From Moorena bouillonii PNG (GTDB lineage Bacteria; Cyanobacteriota; Cyanobacteriia; Cyanobacteriales; Coleofasciculaceae): 64,000 nucleotides of DNA. A program made the translations under genes and the position numbers. Position 1 is the stretch's first letter. Each line of letters opens with the position of its first letter. The notes under the pieces are model-generated. The model was not told the DNA's origin, made no database searches, and was given only the letters and a program-made list of their open reading frames with translations. Positions 17,517 through 26,733 of this stretch are shown here, piece after piece. Location of the stretch: the NCBI RefSeq assembly GCF_001942495.1, contig NZ_MKZS01000001.1, positions 7,487,821-7,551,820 of the forward strand, written 5' to 3'.

Positions 17517-18800
17517 TTAGACCAAAGTTGGTACAAGACTGGCCAGATGGGGATACAGAGGAAAGCGATCGCATAATTGTCCCACACGCTGACGACATTC
17601 AGTTGCCACTTGCTCATCCTCTGGATTCAGTAAGCGATCGGCAATAATATTACCAATCTCAGTAAATTCTGCCACTCCCATGCCTCGGGTAGTCATGGCT
17701 GGGGAACCTAGGCGCAAGCCACTGGTGACAAAGGGCGACTCTGGGTCAAACGGAACAGTGTTTTTGTTAGCCGTAATCTTGACACCGCTCACCAGTTGGT
17801 CAGCTCGCTTACCTGTCATACCAATAGAGCGCAAATCTACCAGTAATACATGGTTATCTGTACCACCAGAAACAATCTTTAACTCCCGGTTTTGCAGTGC
17901 CCTTGCCAAAGCCTTAGCATTTTCAATCACGTGGGCAGAATAGGTTTTGAATGCTGGGGTCAAGGCTTCCCCAAACGCAACAGCTTTACCAGCAATCACA
18001 TGTTCCAACGGACCTCCCTGAGTTCCGGGAAACACTGCCTTATCGAACTTTTTACCCAAATCCGATTGATTAGTCAGAATCAAGCCACCTCGTGGACCAC
18101 GCAGGGTCTTGTGAGTGGTAGTAGTGACCACATGGCAGTGAGGAACAGGATTAGGGTGATGACCAGTGGCAACTAAACCAGCAATATGAGCTATATCCGC
18201 CATCAGGTAGGCACCCACTTCATCAGCAATGGCCCGGAATTTTTCAAAGTCAATGATTCGGGGATAGGCGGAATAGCCACAAATAATCAGTTTGGGACGC
18301 TCTTTCAGAGCAAGTTCCCGAATCTGACCATAGTCCAATTGCTCAGTTTCCTGGCTGACACCGTACTGACACACCTCAAACCATTTACCGGAAACATTCA
18401 CTGGTGACCCATGGGTGAGGTGTCCGCCATGGGACAAATCCATCCCCATAATCTTGTCACCAGGTTTTAGTAAGGTTAGAAATACCGCAAAGTTTGCTTG
18501 AGCGCCAGAATGGGGCTGAACATTGGCATGAGCAGCACCAAAGAGTTCTTTAGCACGGTCAATCGCTACTTGTTCGACTTTGTCAATGAACTCACAGCCG
18601 CCATAGTAGCGCTTTCCGGGCAATCCCTCAGCATATTTGTTAGTTAGCACTGAGCCTTGTGCTGCCATCACCGCTGGGGAGGTGAAGTTCTCACTAGCAA
18701 TAAGTTCGAGATGCTCCCGTTGACGTTGGAGTTCTTCTCCCAGATAGGTGGCTATCGTGGGATCGGTTTCGGCGAGAAAATCTAAGTTAGTTTGAGTCAC
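17517..18800 (-). CDS. glyA: serine hydroxymethyltransferase
   Basis: This PLP enzyme converts serine and tetrahydrofolate to glycine and methylene-tetrahydrofolate, supplying one-carbon units and taking part in photorespiratory glycine metabolism. The 427 residues include [52 protein letters not shown] and the PLP-lysine motif [13 protein letters not shown]. Length and motifs are standard. The start is a GTG at 18800, giving VTQTNLDFL. Confidence 0.97.
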   Translation of the reverse strand: MTQTNLDFLAETDPTIATYLGEELQRQREHLELIASENFTSPAVMAAQGSVLTNKYAEGLPGKRYYGGCEFIDKVEQVAIDRAKELFGAAHANVQPHSGAQANFAVFLTLLKPGDKIMGMDLSHGGHLTHGSPVNVSGKWFEVCQYGVSQETEQLDYGQIRELALKERPKLIICGYSAYPRIIDFEKFRAIADEVGAYLMADIAHIAGLVATGHHPNPVPHCHVVTTTTHKTLRGPRGGLILTNQSDLGKKFDKAVFPGTQGGPLEHVIAGKAVAFGEALTPAFKTYSAHVIENAKALARALQNRELKIVSGGTDNHVLLVDLRSIGMTGKRADQLVSGVKITANKNTVPFDPESPFVTSGLRLGSPAMTTRGMGVAEFTEIGNIIADRLLNPEDEQVATECRQRVGQLCDRFPLYPHLASLVPTLV

Positions 18801-19564
18801 TTTCTTTACTTCTAGGATCGATCACGTTTGCTAATTGACACAAAAACCTTAAAGGTGTATATGCTTACAAAAAATCCTCTGAGGCAATCAAGCCCTGTCT
18901 AGGCAGGAGCGGGAATCAAAAACTGAGGTAGCGCTTTGATGCACGGGTTTATCCCATCAGCGACTACCGGTAGCTAAATAGCAGCTTTAGTCGCCCTGAA
19001 GATTTCTTCACAGGTGGTTTGTTTGGACACGACCCTTAAACAGGACTTACCCAGTAACTCTACCTACTACAGGGTGGGTTATTAACGCACCCTATTACTT
19101 ATCCCTACTACTTATCCCTACTACTTATTCCTACTACATATGGGAGTTGGATGCCCAGTTTTTTACCAGTTTTTCATAAGTCCTGTCAAACAATTCATCG
19201 GTAACGATGAGCTTAAAGCTTGATTCTGAAACGATTCCGACTCAGATTAGACAAATTTTTAGCAAAACTTAAAGTTTTGATTATATTAAAATTTATAGTA
19301 TAATTTATATAGTAAAACAATACCTAGCATCCAGACTATCGAATAAGATAGGAATAGCATTGAGAAACAGTTCTAATCAACAGCACTAATAAACAAAACT
19401 TAAGCACTAAGCTGATTAGTTAATATTTTCAGGATGAGTATGGGTGGTATAGTGAGCAAATAAACGCCAATAAACACTGTTTACTATCCTTCAGTCTGCT
19501 GTTGAGAAGAAATTAAAGTATCATGATTCGGCATCAGCCCTGATAGCGTAATGGGATTAGTGCT
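18801..19564. other. intergenic region between glyA and a small conserved gene
   Basis: No gene is seen. The first 230 bases, the leader side of glyA, contain small hairpins such as CCTGTCTAGGCAGG near 18893-18906. A MITE-like element fills 19041-19185, and the rest is AT-rich. A cis-regulatory RNA ahead of glyA is possible, but I cannot match it to a known class. Confidence 0.4.
19041..19185. mobile_element. 145-bp MITE-like element with CAGGACTTA ends
   Basis: CAGGACTTAC at 19041-19050 and TAAGTCCTG at 19177-19185 are inverted ends. The interior holds GGGTGGGTTATTAACGCACCC and a short tandem array of CTACTACTTATCC units. It has the same end family as 2657-2769. Confidence 0.65.
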
Positions 19565-19762
19565 ATGTTAGTCATTTTAACGGATAACCAAGTAATTTCC
19601 CCCGACCTTGTCTGTCAATGTTGTTTACTGGCTGACCCAAGTGGTCAACCTCGCTGGCATCAAGGAAAATTGCTTTGTGCCCATGTGCTCAAGAAGCTAA
19701 GTGAGAAGCAAGCTCAACAGTATGAGTGTGAAATGGGATTCCGTCTGGTAAATATGGATTGA
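19565..19762 (+). CDS. small conserved cyanobacterial protein, 65 residues
   Basis: The product is a 65-residue soluble protein of unknown function, MLVILTDNQVISPDLVCQCC at the start, with a CQCC cluster, a further Cys in GKLLCAHVL and one in YECEMGF. The Cys/His layout (CxCC, CxH, C) could bind a metal. I recall near-identical short proteins across cyanobacteria, which supports a real gene. It is followed by the Tic20-like gene on the same strand. Confidence 0.6.
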   Translation: MLVILTDNQVISPDLVCQCCLLADPSGQPRWHQGKLLCAHVLKKLSEKQAQQYECEMGFRLVNMD

Positions 19763-19773
19763 CTTTTCTAGTA

Positions 19774-19796
19774 GGCGAACGCGCCCCGCGTGACAT
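19774..19796. repeat. palindromic repeat variant (GCGAACGCGCCCCGCGTG)
   Basis: This is the same GAACGCGCCCCGCGTG half as at 10919 and 9704, followed by a diverged second half (ACATGCAGGTCAATTG). Confidence 0.55.
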
Positions 19797-19903
19797 GCAG
19801 GTCAATTGCATTTCAGGTCGCTCAGGGGTAAAGTGTTGTGCTGCGCTATGCTGAATAGTAGTTAGTGTACCCCTTATCTGAACATCTTCAAGGAGAAAGC
19901 ACC

Positions 19904-20380
19904 ATGACTTGGCGCGGGTCAACAGATGTTAAAGACCGGATTTTTGCAGCCCTTGCATATCTACTCCCTCTAATTGTGGTTTTGCCCTTTGGTCAATTTC
20001 TGCTAAGACAGTTTCCCATTCTCGGCATTATTTACCTGCCACTACAACCGTTAATTTTCATTTACAGGAGTTTCCCGTTGGCGGGGTTAATTATTTTCTT
20101 TGTTTTATTCTTAGCCGTAGTCAGAAACCCACAAATCAGCCATTTCGTTCGCTTTAACACCATGCAAGCGATTCTTTTAGACATTCTTTTAGTTTTGGGT
20201 TTTCTATTGTTGCCAATTTTAGTCCAAGCACTAGGGGTTAACTTGCTAACAGAAACCTTATATAATATAGTATTTTTAGGCGTCCTTGCCGCCTGCGGCT
20301 ATTCTATGATTCAATCATTGATGGGTCGTTATGCAGAAATACCAAGCCTTAGTCAAGCCGTTTACAGCCAAGTCCCCTAG
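19904..20380 (+). CDS. Tic20-family membrane protein
   Basis: This is a cyanobacterial relative of Tic20, the inner-envelope protein-import channel subunit of chloroplasts; its bacterial role is unsettled. The 158-residue form from the ATG at 19904 is chosen because AAGGAG lies at 19890-19895; the open frame extends back to 19865. It begins TWRGSTDVKDRIFAALAYLL and has about four transmembrane helices (LLPLIVVLPFGQFLLRQFP, PLAGLIIFFVLFLAVV, AILLDILLVLGFLLLPILVQ, LYNIVFLGVLAACGY). The family signature VRFNTMQAILLDIL is present. Its end overlaps the convergent FAH gene by 4 bases. Confidence 0.85.
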   Translation: MTWRGSTDVKDRIFAALAYLLPLIVVLPFGQFLLRQFPILGIIYLPLQPLIFIYRSFPLAGLIIFFVLFLAVVRNPQISHFVRFNTMQAILLDILLVLGFLLLPILVQALGVNLLTETLYNIVFLGVLAACGYSMIQSLMGRYAEIPSLSQAVYSQVP

Positions 20381-21177
20381 TCTTCCTTAGTCTTAGCCTG
20401 TGAAGGGCGTGAGATAACCGTGTTTTCCAAGTGACCAATTCCCTCAATTTCCACCCGGACGCGATCGCCAATTTCCATTGGTCCTACTCCTTTGGGTGTC
20501 CCCGTAAGGATCACATCCCCTGGTACTAGGGTCATCACCTGGGAAATGTAAGATACCAGAACATCTGGCGGAAATACCATTTGACTAATTAAAGCTGATT
20601 GTACTGGCTCAGGGTTGTCATTCAGAAAGGTCTGCAATTTTGCCCCAGCACTCAACTCCCGGACTATCCAGGGTCCGAGGGGACAAAAGCTATTAAATCC
20701 CTTAGCCCTGGTCCACTGGGCATCCCGCTTTTGTAAATCCCGAGCCGTTACATCATTAGCGATCGTATAACCCCAAATTTTGGATTGAGCTTCGTCTGGT
20801 GTGCAGTCTAAGCAATAGTCACCGATTACCACTGCTAACTCTCCCTCATAGTCTACTCGCTGAGACTGAGGCGGATACTGGATAGCTTGAGAGTCAGGAA
20901 TTATAGTGGTAGGGGGTTTAAGAAACAGTAAGGGTTCCTCAGGAACTGATGTTCCCAATTCCGCTGCGTGTTCAGTATAGTTTTTGCCTACAGCCACGAT
21001 TTTAGTTGGTGCACACGGAGCCAGCAATTGATAGCTTTCTGGTTCCAACTCTAAATCTATGGGTTGTCCCTGTAACCAAGGTGGTGCATCCAGCACCTGA
21101 ATAGTGCGGGTCACCTGTAACAAACCGTAGTAGGTCTGTCCTTTAGAAGATTTAACTCGAACGTAACGCTGTGTCAT
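20377..21177 (-). CDS. fumarylacetoacetate hydrolase family protein
   Basis: A 266-residue member of the FAH fold, which covers hydrolases, decarboxylases and isomerases acting on 2-keto acid derivatives. Metal-binding acidic residues appear in RVDYEGELAVVIGDY, followed by family motifs ANDVTARDLQKRDAQWTRAK, FCPLGPWI and GDVILTGTPKGVGPM. These match the common fumarylpyruvate/acylpyruvase-like subfamily. The substrate is unknown and no pathway genes flank it. Confidence 0.88.
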   Translation of the reverse strand: MTQRYVRVKSSKGQTYYGLLQVTRTIQVLDAPPWLQGQPIDLELEPESYQLLAPCAPTKIVAVGKNYTEHAAELGTSVPEEPLLFLKPPTTIIPDSQAIQYPPQSQRVDYEGELAVVIGDYCLDCTPDEAQSKIWGYTIANDVTARDLQKRDAQWTRAKGFNSFCPLGPWIVRELSAGAKLQTFLNDNPEPVQSALISQMVFPPDVLVSYISQVMTLVPGDVILTGTPKGVGPMEIGDRVRVEIEGIGHLENTVISRPSQAKTKED

Positions 21178-21405
21178 AACAATAGATGTTCCTTGATAAT
21201 ATTACGAAAATTCTCTACTTTATCTAAAGTAGTATTGAGTTGGTAGTACGTCAGTACTGAGTACCGATAACAGATTGTCCTTAACAGTAGAATAGATAAT
21301 AAGCTGCATTTAGACATAGCATCTTCTGGTAGTCTCTGGTTGTGTCTAGTGGTATTCCCCTTTGACGAATGTACTATCTTTGAGCACAATTTAATTGAAA
21401 TTTAA

Positions 21406-21434
21406 TTGAAATTGGTTGCACAAGGGGTTATAAT
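21406..21434 (+). promoter_or_regulatory. sigma70-type promoter for rpsF
   Basis: TTGAAA at 21406-21411 and TATAAT at 21429-21434 are separated by exactly 17 bases. Transcription would begin near 21441, giving a leader of about 275 bases before rpsF. Confidence 0.6.
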
Positions 21435-21512
21435 GTGAAATCGGTAATCCTTGTCAAGGATTGAGATAAAGGATTCAGATAAAAGTATTCAGATAAGTCT
21501 GACCACTCCAAA

Positions 21513-21535
21513 CACTTACCGATCCGGTAAGTGTC
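21513..21535 (+). promoter_or_regulatory. 10-bp hairpin in the rpsF leader
   Basis: ACACTTACCG and CGGTAAGTGT pair perfectly around the loop ATC. Leaders of bS6 operons are often bound by the S6:S18 complex to control translation; whether this hairpin does so is an inference. Confidence 0.4.
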
Positions 21536-21716
21536 CGCTTAAGTAGCGATAGATCAATTCCTTGCTTCTTTAACTATCCAGTAGCAAGCAAGTCAATTAC
21601 CCAACCTTGACTATGACCTAAGGTGTGGTTCAAGGAAAGCTGATTGTTAGTGCTGATTGTTAGTGCTGTCTATCGGATAAAAAGAAGCCAAATTGTCCAT
21701 AAGGAGATTAATACCA

Positions 21717-22046
21717 GTGCAAAACACTTACGAAATGATGTACATCCTCCGTCCTGATTTGGGCGAGGAACAAGTAGATCAAGCTATCGGCAAATACCGA
21801 GACCTATTGCAGGAACTCGGTGGAGAGCAAATCGAGATTCAGCATCGTGGCAAGCGTCGTTTAGCCTATCCCATAGATAGGTACCGGGAAGGGATTTATA
21901 TCCAAATGAACTATAATGCACCAGGTACCCATGTCGCCAAGATTGAGCGAGCAATGCGTCTAAGTCAAGATGTGATTCGCTACCTCACCATCAGAGAGGA
22001 ATCATCCCCAGCCCCTACACCAGAACCAGCAGAAGTTGAAGCGTGA
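21717..22046 (+). CDS. rpsF: 30S ribosomal protein bS6
   Basis: bS6 sits on the platform of the small ribosomal subunit next to bS18. The protein from the GTG at 21717 is 109 residues: [20 protein letters not shown], then [20 protein letters not shown] and [10 protein letters not shown], all typical. An upstream TTG at 21693 is in frame, but AAGGAG at 21700-21705 lies between it and the GTG with a 10-base spacing, which decides for GTG. rpsF is alone here, without rpsR or ssb. Confidence 0.95.
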   Translation: MQNTYEMMYILRPDLGEEQVDQAIGKYRDLLQELGGEQIEIQHRGKRRLAYPIDRYREGIYIQMNYNAPGTHVAKIERAMRLSQDVIRYLTIREESSPAPTPEPAEVEA

Positions 22047-22064
22047 ACTCTTCGTATTCCAGGG

Positions 22065-22120
22065 GGTAATCGGTAATAGGTAATGGGTAATGGGTAACAG
22101 GTAATAGGTAATGGGTAATG
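22065..22120. repeat. heptanucleotide tandem repeat (GGTAATN)x8
   Basis: Eight 7-bp units of GGTAATC/A/G (one GGTAACA) fill the gap between the convergent rpsF and usher-like genes. Confidence 0.85.
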
Positions 22121-22185
22121 GGTAGTTGAGGATTACCTATTACCTATAAACTCTTTTATGGATAAAAAACACTAACGAATAAAGA

Positions 22186-24855
22186 CTAAGGACGAAGGAG
22201 TATCGATAAATTCAGTTCTTGGAAAGGTTCGGAATCTGGCTTAATCTCAATTTGATTCGGTTGAGCCGATTCACCATTAATCAGTAAATTATACTTACCC
22301 TGCTGCAAGCCTTCTAAATAAAAGACCCCAGCACCGTTGGTAATCGAAAAAATCGATTTTCCTGAATCAACTGGTACTGCTTCTACCTTCGCCCCCTGCA
22401 CCGCTTCTCCCGCAGCATCAGTTACTACACCTGCAAAGGTGTAGGATAGTACCATTGGCACAGTAACCGGAGTATAGCTACCCGGCACCACCTCCACTGC
22501 ATAAGCGGATTCCTCGGGTTTCCAGTCGATGGGATATCCGGCAGGGTCAAGGTCGAGGCGATAGGTGTCAGGGTCGAGTTTGACAAAAATCCCATTGTTG
22601 CGAATATCTGGTCGAAACGAGGTTATCGATTTATTATTCAGCAGTAACAGTAAATCAGGCTCTTCGACGTAAATCTCTTCCCCTTTATCTCGCTTACCAT
22701 TGCCATTGTTGTCAAAGAATGGCTGAATTAACAATCCTCCTCGGCTGCGTAAGCGGTCAAAGCGGGTGTCGGCACCGCTAATCCCTGATTGGACATTGAT
22801 ATTGGGAGAAAGCTCAATCCTGAAAGTGCTGCCATCAGAGCTAGTAGATATTTCTTGGTAACGTAACCGCAATACTAATCCGGGAATCACGGCACTGGAA
22901 GCTGAGGCAATCAATCCATTACCCCGAGAACCGAAGCCATAGCCGAAATCCAAGTCCCAGAGATATCGACCATCACTAGACTGTTGTGGAGAACGATAGC
23001 GCCAAGCTAAGCGAGCCAGGTGATCATCACGGTTATTGGAATCCCGGGTTTCGTAACCCAGTAGCAGAGAATGTCCTCTAGAGGCACTGCTATTGGACAA
23101 ATAATAGATTAGTTCGGAATTGGTGGTGATTTCATTGCCTCGATGGGACAGTCTCAGACTTCCCAGGTTAGACCTCAAACTCCAGCGCAAGTTATTATTG
23201 GTGTCGATGTCAGCACTGGCAAAGAGTGAGAAATTTTGGCTAGTGTGGGAAATGCTCATACCAGCAGCTAAGGCTTCCTCCCGAGTGTTACCACTGGCTC
23301 TTAAGGTTAAACCACGAAAGGCTTGCCAGTTGACCCGAAACCGCTGAGCTAGACTATCACTGTTGAAGTTAAAGCTTAGCTTAGGGGAGGGTTGGAAGGT
23401 AATACTGGCATCATAGTCTATCCCCTCATCCTCTGTACCCAAAAGAGCAGACACTTTTACCTTTAAGGGAAAGCCAGCAGGTTGATAGAATAGTTCCCCT
23501 AACCCCAATACTGACTCGTCGTAAACCACCCCCATCCCCAAAGTCAGGTCTTCTGTGACTCCTAAGCGATAGGCAATTCCTCCCCGTACGTCTGTAAACT
23601 CACCAAATAAATTCCCATTCTGGCTCGATTCCCGACTCAAGCCAGTGGAAACAACTAAAGCAGAGGCTCCCTTGGTCAATTGACCGGGTAGAGTAGAGAA
23701 TTTGGCCTCTCGAATTTCCGGGTCCGCAGTAAGCTGTCCATCAGGATATAGAAAGACGCGATAAGTATTGCTACCGCCTCGTCCAGTTATGACATTTTCA
23801 AAGCGGTAAACCCCAGAGGAGTCCACTAGGATTTCATCCACTACCACATCATTAAAACCTTGGGTCAACTGGACTAAGGTACCCGGTTCAGCTTCCCCAG
23901 TAATGCTGCGTCCAATGTCATTAGCTTGCAACCGTTGGCTAGGACTAAATCCACCCCTTGATAAGGGTGGGGTAAATCCCCACCGCTGGATAGTGGTCGC
24001 ACCCCAATATTGACCTGTCCCTTGACTTTGCCAAAAGGTGGGCTGGGAACCTAGGACAAAATCCGCTGCATCGGTTTGCCGAAAATACTGGGCTTCCTGT
24101 AACCGAAACGTCCCAGTATTGGTTAAATCCGGTTGGCTAGTCCTCAGAAACCAGCTACCTCCTAATAAGGTGCCGACGCTGGTAAATTCTCCACTATAGT
24201 TTGTGGAATTAGAAAAGGAACTGCTACCACCCCCTCTGCCACTAATATTCACCCGTTGTCTGATCGCGGATATGCTAAAGGCAGGGGCATCAATCTCAGA
24301 TAATCCTTCCAGTACAACTGGGATTTCTGGAGTGCGCCGACCTTTGCGCCGCACATTTAACCAGGGGGGATTAAACGTAATGGCGTATTCAATCATGTCA
24401 AACTCCGTCGGGACTCCTAGAAGAGTTTGGATGGTTTTGACAGGAATGACTACTCCTAATTCTGGGTCAGTTGGTAATTCTTCTGGATTGATGCGGGTAA
24501 CTAAACCAGGCGATCGCACTTCTAATAGACCGTCTTCTAAGGGTTTGACATCTAATTTCAAGCCCTGAATCACATCATCTAAGGGAATCAGCCATGTTTC
24601 AAAATTAATTGCCTGGGAACCATCTTCAAATCCCCGCACTAAGGTACTAGGAATCACATTCTGTTTTCCCAGATTGACGCCTACAGGAAGAATAATCAAT
24701 TGATCACTATCGTTTCGCCTTGGGCTAGAGGTAGTGGCGGCGACTTCCGGTTTTGATACCTCAGGTGCTAGGGTTTGGGCAAAAACGGAAGTTATGGTAA
24801 TCAAAGAACACAATAGAGTTGTTACAGCTAGATAAGCTAGTGAAATAATTTTCAT
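22186..24855 (-). CDS. usher-like outer-membrane protein of a chaperone-usher system
   Basis: The 889-residue protein has a signal peptide (1-26, ending VFAQ), an N-terminal periplasmic domain, and a long stretch of alternating beta strands consistent with a large outer-membrane barrel. Residues about 320-400 (SITGEAEPGTLVQLTQGFND, DSSGVYRFENVITG, FLYPDGQ) resemble the plug region of fimbrial ushers. Near residue 725 there is an EF-hand-like calcium loop (DNNGNGKRDKGEE), and the last 85 residues form a CnaB/carboxypeptidase-regulatory-like domain (GVVTDAAGEAVQGAKVEAVP). Size, order and neighbours (two secreted subunit-like proteins and a PapD-like chaperone) support an usher role. Overall family similarity is distant, so this is an informed call. 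Confidence 0.65.
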   Translation of the reverse strand: MKIISLAYLAVTTLLCSLITITSVFAQTLAPEVSKPEVAATTSSPRRNDSDQLIILPVGVNLGKQNVIPSTLVRGFEDGSQAINFETWLIPLDDVIQGLKLDVKPLEDGLLEVRSPGLVTRINPEELPTDPELGVVIPVKTIQTLLGVPTEFDMIEYAITFNPPWLNVRRKGRRTPEIPVVLEGLSEIDAPAFSISAIRQRVNISGRGGGSSSFSNSTNYSGEFTSVGTLLGGSWFLRTSQPDLTNTGTFRLQEAQYFRQTDAADFVLGSQPTFWQSQGTGQYWGATTIQRWGFTPPLSRGGFSPSQRLQANDIGRSITGEAEPGTLVQLTQGFNDVVVDEILVDSSGVYRFENVITGRGGSNTYRVFLYPDGQLTADPEIREAKFSTLPGQLTKGASALVVSTGLSRESSQNGNLFGEFTDVRGGIAYRLGVTEDLTLGMGVVYDESVLGLGELFYQPAGFPLKVKVSALLGTEDEGIDYDASITFQPSPKLSFNFNSDSLAQRFRVNWQAFRGLTLRASGNTREEALAAGMSISHTSQNFSLFASADIDTNNNLRWSLRSNLGSLRLSHRGNEITTNSELIYYLSNSSASRGHSLLLGYETRDSNNRDDHLARLAWRYRSPQQSSDGRYLWDLDFGYGFGSRGNGLIASASSAVIPGLVLRLRYQEISTSSDGSTFRIELSPNINVQSGISGADTRFDRLRSRGGLLIQPFFDNNGNGKRDKGEEIYVEEPDLLLLLNNKSITSFRPDIRNNGIFVKLDPDTYRLDLDPAGYPIDWKPEESAYAVEVVPGSYTPVTVPMVLSYTFAGVVTDAAGEAVQGAKVEAVPVDSGKSIFSITNGAGVFYLEGLQQGKYNLLINGESAQPNQIEIKPDSEPFQELNLSILLRP

Positions 24856-25200
24856 CCAACACCTATGAGCTGACTAAATGCTGACTAATTTTTTTAAGGG
24901 AAACTACATACAGACTTCCCAACTTGGTCAGCTGAAGTAACAGTAACAACTAAGGGGTTTGATACTTCAGTGTTGCTGCACTAGCAGTACTGAAGTAGTC
25001 AGTCTACCTGTCGATTGGGTTCTTTTCGCACTTTATTACTAGAAAAACGATCACCCCATCACCCCATCACCGGTAATTTCATCCACCGTAATCAAGTTCA
25101 CTGAATTTTAAACTTCGGTATCTTTCCGGATGTATCCAGTTAGCAAATTAGGAAACAATAGAAGTATAAACAAACAGTTGATTTCCACCAGATAAAGGAC
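24856..25200. other. divergent intergenic region between usher and first subunit gene
   Basis: This 345-base stretch must hold promoters for both directions. It contains the pair CACTAGCAGTACTGAAGTAG and CTTCAGTGTTGCTGCACTAG near 24960-25000, and a short CATCACCCCATCACC repeat. No gene was found. A shared regulator could act here. Confidence 0.45.
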
Positions 25201-25737
25201 ATGAAAAACCAATTCGGTAAATTCTTAGTTATTTCCGCCTTGACTGCTGTAGGTGTTGCTGCTGGTGCTACCAGTGCTTTGGCTCAGGTACCTCCTGCTT
25301 CTGCTACGATAGAGCAGGATTTTGAATTTGAGGGCACAGTAGAGGGCACCTGTTCTTTTGTAGATGTTCAAGCTGGTACTTTAACAAACCCTGTAGACGA
25401 AGTATTAACTGTTGTTAACCCAGGTGATTATGCTACAGGTTTAATGCTTTGTAATAGTCCAGCAACTATCTCTCTTGGAGACTTGATGGCGACGAATGAG
25501 GTATCTGAAAGACTTTTAGAAACCGCAGAGACCTACACCTATGGCGTTTCTTTTACTGAGATTGATGGTCCAACAACTGATGAAATCGAACGTACTATGG
25601 GAGAACCTGCAGCAGAAACACTAAATTTACCTCCTAGCGAATTCGAGGTTGAAGCTGACATGGAAATCGTGGGACTTTTACCCCTTGAAGGTGGTGATTA
25701 CGCCTTTAAGTTTACCGTGACAGCTACAGCTAACTAA
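25201..25737 (+). CDS. secreted pilin-like subunit 1 (two-cysteine form)
   Basis: The 178-residue protein has a clear signal peptide (cleavage after ATSALAQ, residue 29). The mature part is predicted all-beta, with Cys51 in EGTCSFVDVQAG and Cys84 in LMLCNSPATISLGD placed for one disulfide, and a final alternating strand YAFKFTVTATAN. Small secreted beta proteins with one disulfide are usual for chaperone-usher fibre subunits. It is divergent from the usher-like gene and paralogous to the gene at 26191. A hairpin with a T run follows at 25820. I know no named family for it. Confidence 0.55.
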   Translation: MKNQFGKFLVISALTAVGVAAGATSALAQVPPASATIEQDFEFEGTVEGTCSFVDVQAGTLTNPVDEVLTVVNPGDYATGLMLCNSPATISLGDLMATNEVSERLLETAETYTYGVSFTEIDGPTTDEIERTMGEPAAETLNLPPSEFEVEADMEIVGLLPLEGGDYAFKFTVTATAN

Positions 25738-25819
25738 GGTCAAATTTTGGCTGGAAGCCAGCGACGTATCCCGCTGGAAGATTGATGTAAATGCAATTAA
25801 CCTCTATATCTTTTTGTTG

Positions 25820-25864
25820 TCTCCGTGGGAATCGGCTTGACCTGATTTTTCCTACGGAGATTTT
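25820..25864 (+). terminator. probable intrinsic terminator of the first subunit gene
   Basis: TCTCCGTGGGA (25820-25830) pairs with TCCTACGGAGA (25850-25860) with one mismatch, followed by TTTT. It lies 83 bases past the stop codon. Confidence 0.6.
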
Positions 25865-25920
25865 ACCAATAAATGGTTGATTTATAGTAATCTAACATTT
25901 TTTTTAGGGAGTAGGGAGTA

Positions 25921-25990
25921 GGCAAGAGGCAACAGGCAATAGGCAACAGGCAACAGGCAATAGGCAATAGGCAATAGGCAATAGGCAAGA
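25921..25990. repeat. heptanucleotide tandem repeat (GGCAAYA)x10
   Basis: Ten consecutive 7-bp units, mostly GGCAATA or GGCAACA, lie between the two subunit genes. The same unit recurs at 37223-37264. Confidence 0.9.
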
Positions 25991-26190
25991 GGTAAAAAAT
26001 ATTGTCTACCTCATGACTTATGATAACTGGTAGATAAGCATTCAGCTATATGTGAGCCATCAGGCACTAATAACTAGTAATTAATAAAAAGTAATATTTC
26101 TATAAATTTTCTATATCTTTGGGAATAATCAGGATGGTAATAGGGGAATAATACGGATATAAAACCGTAACGTTATCCCAGGAAATTACC

Positions 26191-26733
26191 ATGTCAAAAA
26201 AACTGATAAAATCCCTAGTCATTACTACGATAACTGCCTTGGGCATAGCCGTTAGTGCTATAGGTGCTGGTGCCCAGTTAGCCACATCCGACCAGGAGTT
26301 TATGTTTTTTGGAACCGTGGAGGGAGTCGGTTCATTTGTTAACGTAGAAATCGGCAGCCTAGAAATTTCTGCCAATCGATTGACCTCTACGGTTGAGCAA
26401 CCCGCTAGAAGTAACCTAATATTTAATTCTAACGTCACCGTCAGTATTGGGGAATTGATTCCCTTAAATGAGCGGTCTCGGAAACTTTTAGAGCAAGCAA
26501 TTCAGGTAGAGTATGGCATCTTAGGTCGTCCGATGAGTGGCAGTCCAGATGCGGAAATTATTGAGATACTTTCAAAAAATGGTCAAGTAGTTGATAATCG
26601 AGACCAATCCACAGTAGAAACTAATGAGTCTGTTAACTACGATCTTGTGGCTTCTCTATCCATTGAATCTTTGACACCACTGGTGGCTGGTGAATATCTC
26701 TATAAGTTTAAGATTACTGTTTCTCCTAATTAG
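26191..26733 (+). CDS. secreted pilin-like subunit 2 (cysteine-free paralogue)
   Basis: The 180-residue protein starts with a signal peptide (cleavage after GAGAQ, residue 29) and aligns along its length with the 25201 product: FFGTVEGVGSFVNVEIGSL for FEGTVEGTCSFVDVQAGTL, TVSIGELIPLNERSRKLLEQ for TISLGDLMATNEVSERLLET, and the end YLYKFKITVSPN. Both disulfide cysteines are replaced (Gly47 and Phe78 at those places). AGGAA lies 6 bases before the ATG. Its stop overlaps the convergent GTPase gene by 4 bases. Confidence 0.55.
   Translation: MSKKLIKSLVITTITALGIAVSAIGAGAQLATSDQEFMFFGTVEGVGSFVNVEIGSLEISANRLTSTVEQPARSNLIFNSNVTVSIGELIPLNERSRKLLEQAIQVEYGILGRPMSGSPDAEIIEILSKNGQVVDNRDQSTVETNESVNYDLVASLSIESLTPLVAGEYLYKFKITVSPN

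Larger units (their letters stand above)
21178..21716. other. promoter and long leader of rpsF
   Basis: This holds a strong-looking promoter (21406-21434) and about 275 bases of untranslated leader with a perfect hairpin (21513-21535) and a duplicated CTGATTGTTAGTG near 21642-21668. The first 200 bases belong to the upstream side of the FAH gene. The small ORF at 21174-21389 on the minus strand has no supporting features. Confidence 0.5.

Noticed and set aside
18801-19030. Riboswitch ahead of glyA
   Set aside because: Some small hairpins exist but no glycine, folate or other known riboswitch core could be recognised by eye.
21174-21389. 71-codon minus-strand ORF upstream of the FAH gene
   Set aside because: It has no family features and no ribosome binding site, and probably represents promoter DNA.
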